A program made the translations under genes and the position numbers. A stretch of DNA of 9,547 bases from an uncultured Eubacteriales bacterium (GTDB lineage Bacteria; Bacillota_A; Clostridia; Christensenellales; Aristaeellaceae): positions 1-9,547 of the forward strand of contig USEE01000032.1 in NCBI GenBank assembly GCA_900553645.1, written 5' to 3'. Below the pieces are notes generated by a model. That model was not told the DNA's origin. It ran no database searches and worked only from the letters and a program-made list of their open reading frames with translations. This document shows positions 7,122 to 9,547 of the stretch, piece by piece (position 1 is the first letter of the stretch; each line of letters begins with the position of its first letter).

Positions 7122-7381
7122 TTGGAAGGCAGCGTAGACAAGAACGTATACCGCGTGCTGGCCATATAGAAGTGGCATATGTGCGAAAGTGCGCAGGCAT
7201 GGGGCGCGGCCGCGTGGATGAAAGACGGATAGAGCGCGCCGATGCGCAGACTGAGCGATTTGCGGACGAAACGGACGGCGCGTGCGACCGGCTGTGCAGC
7301 ACTGCGGCGACTTCGCCTGGATACCGCGCGTACATAATCGACTGCACGTGCAGCGGCTTCGGCGGCGGTATGCCGCGCTGA
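7122..7381 (+). pseudogene. Frameshifted paralogue of the downstream 66-residue protein
   Basis: A TTG at 7122 lies 7 bases after GGAGG (7110-7114) and opens MEGSVDKNVYRVLAI, then stops at TAG 7167. From GAA at 7169 the frame two bases over reads EVAYVRK and later VDERRIE (7214-7234), then RF and C. The intact protein at 7450 reads MEIERDMRMYKVL, then ELVYAKK, then IDEKRIE, RF and C. Residue spacing in the second block is identical from the E to the IDE/VDE motif, and a single net loss of 10 bases between the blocks (18 bases in the intact gene, 8 here) explains the frameshift. About 11 of 39 residues in the second block are identical. Beyond the C the shifted frame continues to TGA 7379-7381 without clear similarity, so the 3' limit is uncertain. 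I infer a decayed tandem duplicate. This accounts for most of 7100-7449. Confidence 0.6.
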
Positions 7382-7400
7382 AAAAAAGACAAACCACGCG

Positions 7401-7436
7401 TTTACGGCGGGAAATGCGCCTGACATAATTCAGGCG
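7401..7436 (+). promoter_or_regulatory. Possible promoter and hairpin before the 66-residue gene
   Basis: TTTACG (7401-7406) and CATAAT (7424-7429) are 17 bases apart, and TGA precedes the -10, giving an extended form. The same bases form a perfect 7-bp hairpin, CGCCTGA (7417-7423) with TCAGGCG (7430-7436) around a 6-base loop, ending 4 bases before GGAGA. It may be a local promoter, or, if the gene is read from upstream, a structure affecting ribosome access. Confidence 0.35.
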
Positions 7437-7449
7437 AGTTGGAGAATGT

Positions 7450-7650
7450 ATGGAAATTGAAAGAGATATGCGCATGTATAAGGTCTTGATGCGGCTGGGG
7501 CGCATGGAGCTTGTATACGCGAAAAAGAACGTCAAGCTCATGAAAAAGCAGATTGACGAAAAGCGCATAGAGTGGTTCGAACAGGACGCGACGCGCTTTT
7601 CGCAAAACATAGGCCGCGTGTGCGGCGGCATGGGCGACATGATGCGCTGA
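7450..7650 (+). CDS. Small charged hypothetical protein
   Basis: This 66-residue protein is not recognised. It starts MEIERDMRMYKVL, has a strongly basic middle (YAKKNVKLMKKQ at 23-34), then DEKRIEWFEQDATRF at 36-50, and ends RVCGGMGDMMR. It is mostly helical in appearance, with no membrane segment or signal, and has a single cysteine at 58. GGAG at 7441-7444 lies 5 bases upstream of the ATG. Evidence that it is real: a ribosome site, the degenerate paralogue just upstream with matching motifs, and a strong terminator 13 bases after its stop. It probably belongs with the sigma-factor unit. Function unknown. Confidence 0.7.
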   Translation: MEIERDMRMYKVLMRLGRMELVYAKKNVKLMKKQIDEKRIEWFEQDATRFSQNIGRVCGGMGDMMR

Positions 7651-7663
7651 TATGAACATGGTT

Positions 7664-7697
7664 TACCGGCAGGTCGAACGCGACCTGCCGGTATTTT
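7664..7697 (+). terminator. Strong intrinsic terminator after the sigma-factor unit
   Basis: TACCGGCAGGTCG (7664-7676) and CGACCTGCCGGTA (7681-7693) pair perfectly over 13 bp around an AACG tetraloop, followed by TTTT and, after GCC, another four T. This marks the end of the 5384-7650 gene group. Confidence 0.93.
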
Positions 7698-7802
7698 GCC
7701 TTTTAAGGCGGATTCAAACTAGGCAGTCCGGCGGCAAATTTGTCGCTCAAAGGTATAAAAAGTGAATTTGCGTGCGCGTGTATGGCAATTGAGCCGAACA
7801 TA

Positions 7803-7811
7803 TGATATAAT
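7803..7811 (+). promoter_or_regulatory. Extended -10 promoter of alr
   Basis: TGA-TATAAT matches the extended -10 form. The -35 position, 17 bases upstream, holds TGGCAA (7783-7788), a weak match as is common for extended -10 promoters. Transcription would begin near 7818, about 70 bases before the alr start. It lies between the strong terminator of the previous unit and alr, as expected for a new transcript. Confidence 0.65.
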
Positions 7812-7820
7812 ATAGCGCAT

Positions 7821-7840
7821 AGGGGATTTTTGCCCCTTTT
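7821..7840 (+). other. Hairpin at the 5' end of the alr transcript
   Basis: AGGGG (7821-7825) pairs with CCCCT (7833-7837) around a 7-base loop and is followed by T to 7840. If transcription starts near 7818, this hairpin is the first thing in the message. It may protect the 5' end, or act as a weak attenuator. Confidence 0.4.
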
Positions 7841-7866
7841 ATCGGTAAGACTTAAATAATTTGCTT

Positions 7867-7893
7867 ATGCAGGAACGGGTGCTGGCTTTGTGA
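7867..7893 (+). other. Eight-codon upstream ORF overlapping the alr start
   Basis: ATG CAG GAA CGG GTG CTG GCT TTG TGA encodes MQERVLAL, and its stop overlaps the alr GTG as GTGA. The alr start has no good ribosome site at normal distance (AGGA lies 15 bases upstream), so translation of alr may depend on ribosomes finishing this short frame. The uORF itself has only a weak site upstream. It could be chance. Confidence 0.3.
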
Positions 7894-8999
7894 CGGCAAG
7901 ACCTACTTGGATTGAAACCGATACATCCGCAATCGCGGATAACATGCGCATACTGCGCGCATATCTAAGACCCGACGTGCGCTGGCTGGCCGTGGTTAAA
8001 GCCGACGCATACGGCCACGGCGCGGACGCGGTGCTAAGCGAGGCGCTGAGACAAAACGCATGGGGCGGCGCGGTCGCCATACCCGAAGAGGGCGCGAAAC
8101 TGCGGGAGATGGGCTTTGACTGCCCGATACTGGTGCTGGGCGGCGCGGACGCGGCGTGCGCCCGCATGGCTGTGGATTGTTTCCTCAGTCAGGCCGCGCC
8201 CGATCTGGACACACTGAAGCTGCTTTCGGAGGCGGCAAAGGCGACCGGCAAGCGCGCAAGGGCACATATAAAGCTGGATACCGGCATGGGGCGCATTGGC
8301 GCGCGCGACGCTAAAGAGCTGGGCGCGATGCTGGACTTTGTTAAGGCGCATCCCGAAATCGAGCTTGAGGGCGCGTTTACGCACTTTGCCCGTGCGGACG
8401 AGGAGGGCGCACAGGCCGAAAGCTGCACCCGTATGCAGGCCGAGCGCTTCAAGACCATGTGCGCGCAGATAGCGCAAAGCGGGTTCAGCCCGATAATGCA
8501 CATCGACAACAGTGCAGGCATGATACGCTATCCCGAATACGACATGGACATGGTGCGCATGGGCGTGTCGATGTACGGCTTTTCGCCGTTTGTCGAGGGG
8601 CTGAAATACGCGCAGAGGTGGGTCACGCACGCGCTTTTCGTAAAGGACGTGCCCGCTGGCACGGCGATAAGCTATGGCGGCACGTTTGTGACTGAGAGGC
8701 AGTCGCGCATAATGACGCTGCCGGTGGGCTATGCCGACGGATACCTGCGCGCGTTCGGAAATAGGGCGCATGTGCTGGTGCGCGGCAGGCGCGCGCCGGT
8801 CGTGGGTCGCGTGTGCATGGATCAGATAATGGTAGATGTGACCGACATTGAGGGCGCAAAGGTGGGCGACGAGGCCGTGCTGATGGGCGCGCAGGGCGGG
8901 GAGCGCATAACTCCCGAGGAGCTGGCTAAAATTGCGGACACTATTCCGTATGAGATAATGCTAAGCCCCAGTGCGCGTGTGGAGCGCAGAATATGCTGA
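7890..8999 (+). CDS. alr: Alanine racemase
   Basis: This 369-residue PLP enzyme interconverts L- and D-alanine in the cytosol, supplying D-alanine for peptidoglycan. The PLP lysine is K37 in AVVKADAYGHG; the catalytic tyrosine of the second domain is Y262 in ISYGGTF. Other family motifs are HIKLDTGMGRIG at 126-137, HIDNSAGMIRYP at 204-215, R223 in MVRMGVSMYG (likely the PLP ring-nitrogen contact), GYADGYLRAFGNR at 280-292, and VGRVCMDQIMVDVT at 306-319. The fold is an N-terminal TIM barrel (to about 235) and a C-terminal beta domain. Length is standard. GTG 7890 is the only available start: no other start codon lies between the upstream in-frame stop at 7857 and it. The gene overlaps the next by 7 bases. 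Confidence 0.96.
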   Translation: MTARPTWIETDTSAIADNMRILRAYLRPDVRWLAVVKADAYGHGADAVLSEALRQNAWGGAVAIPEEGAKLREMGFDCPILVLGGADAACARMAVDCFLSQAAPDLDTLKLLSEAAKATGKRARAHIKLDTGMGRIGARDAKELGAMLDFVKAHPEIELEGAFTHFARADEEGAQAESCTRMQAERFKTMCAQIAQSGFSPIMHIDNSAGMIRYPEYDMDMVRMGVSMYGFSPFVEGLKYAQRWVTHALFVKDVPAGTAISYGGTFVTERQSRIMTLPVGYADGYLRAFGNRAHVLVRGRRAPVVGRVCMDQIMVDVTDIEGAKVGDEAVLMGAQGGERITPEELAKIADTIPYEIMLSPSARVERRIC

Positions 9000-9547
9000 C
9001 GCGCGTGGATTTTCGGCGAAAGATGCGCTATAAACGCGACTCGCTCAGCGAAGCGGAGCGGGAAGCGGAATCGCTTGCGATAGAGCGTATACTGACAAGC
9101 AGCGATATATGGCTGAACGCGCAAAGCGTGTTCATATATTACTCGATAGACAGTGAAGTCGCGACGCACGGCATAATCGACGCGGCGCTTAAATGCGGCA
9201 AGGCGGTTTATCTGCCGCGCTGCGCTGAACAGGGCGAAATGCACGCGATTCGCATAATGAGCCTCGACGATCTTAGGCCGGGCAAGTACTTTATACCTGA
9301 GCCGGTCGGCACGGACGAGCTGATGGGCGCGCCTGACCTGACCATAGTGCCCGGACTGGCGTTTGACAGATGCGGCGGGCGAATGGGCTATGGCGGCGGG
9401 TATTATGATCGATTCCTTGCAAACGTAAATACGACGGCGGCGGCGCTGGCATACACGTGCCAGGTGATTGAGCGCGTACCGACCGGGGCGCACGACGCGC
9501 CAGTCAATTACATCATCACTCCCGCGGGCATAATCGCCTGCGATGAA
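8993..9547 (+). CDS. 5-formyltetrahydrofolate cyclo-ligase, 3' end outside window
   Basis: The 185 visible residues match 5-formyl-THF cyclo-ligase (MTHFS), which uses ATP to turn 5-formyl-THF into 5,10-methenyl-THF, returning a storage folate to one-carbon metabolism. The family signature GGRMGYGGGYYDRF lies at 128-141, preceded by IVPGLAFD; the basic N-terminal FRRKMRYKR (7-15), VFIYYSIDSEV (46-56) and AVYLPRC (71-77) are also typical. The frame is open to the last base; normal length is about 185-200 residues, so only a few are missing. ATG 8993 overlaps the alr stop (ATGCTGA) with GGAG 8 bases upstream, indicating cotranslation with alr. The pairing with alr does not imply a shared pathway. 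Confidence 0.93.
   Translation, partial: MLTRVDFRRKMRYKRDSLSEAEREAESLAIERILTSSDIWLNAQSVFIYYSIDSEVATHGIIDAALKCGKAVYLPRCAEQGEMHAIRIMSLDDLRPGKYFIPEPVGTDELMGAPDLTIVPGLAFDRCGGRMGYGGGYYDRFLANVNTTAAALAYTCQVIERVPTGAHDAPVNYIITPAGIIACDE

Noticed and set aside
7172..7381. 69-codon ORF read as an independent gene from GTG 7172
   Set aside because: It has no ribosome site, and its first half matches the shifted frame of a decayed paralogue, so it is better described as part of that pseudogene.
7341..7388. GC-rich hairpin and A run as a terminator
   Set aside because: The homopolymer is A on the plus strand, so it would serve only a minus-strand transcript, and no minus-strand gene is supported here.
8034..9493. 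Two long minus-strand ORFs (8034-8771 and 8822-9493) opposite alr and the cyclo-ligase gene
   Set aside because: Both sense genes carry full catalytic signatures, so these are shadow frames.

Overview
The window looks like chromosomal DNA of a fairly GC-rich Bacillota (Clostridia-like) bacterium, probably an anaerobic gut carbohydrate user. This rests on strong GGAGG-type ribosome sites, some GTG/TTG starts, sigma-A-like promoters of the TGN-TATAAT type, and the gene set: an intracellular GH2 glycosidase, an AzlCD exporter, a sigma factor with an uncharacterised partner, and alanine racemase next to 5-formyltetrahydrofolate cyclo-ligase. The exact taxon cannot be fixed from this sequence. No tRNA, rRNA, CRISPR array or intact mobile element is visible.

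Layout. 1-350: no intact gene; a likely metallophosphoesterase remnant (82-219), then a good promoter (285-313) for the GH2 gene. 351-3029 (+): cytoplasmic GH2 beta-galactosidase-like enzyme with both catalytic glutamates. 3077-3119: long hairpin shared with the convergent TIM-barrel amidohydrolase, 3140-3925 (-). 3926-4141: AT-rich divergent intergenic region with a 13-bp palindrome. 4142-5202 (+): azlC and azlD, overlapping, ended by an intrinsic terminator at 5218-5244. 5246-5304: structured inverted repeats. 5384-7650 (+): an ECF-like sigma factor, a 405-residue internally repetitive protein of unknown function, a frameshifted degenerate paralogue, and its intact 66-residue relative, closed by a strong terminator at 7664-7697. 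7803-9547 (+): promoter and leader, an 8-codon upstream ORF, alanine racemase, and 5-formyltetrahydrofolate cyclo-ligase, which runs off the end.

Functionally, the GH2 enzyme and the amidohydrolase are separate convergent transcription units. AzlC and AzlD together form a branched-chain amino acid exporter. Alanine racemase supplies D-alanine for peptidoglycan, and its overlapping neighbour recycles 5-formyl-THF. The least understood part is 5384-7650. A small sigma factor has no recognisable membrane anti-sigma partner; instead it is followed by a soluble-looking repeat protein and a small charged protein present as an intact copy plus a broken one. This is the best candidate here for an undescribed regulatory module, but no function can be assigned from sequence alone.
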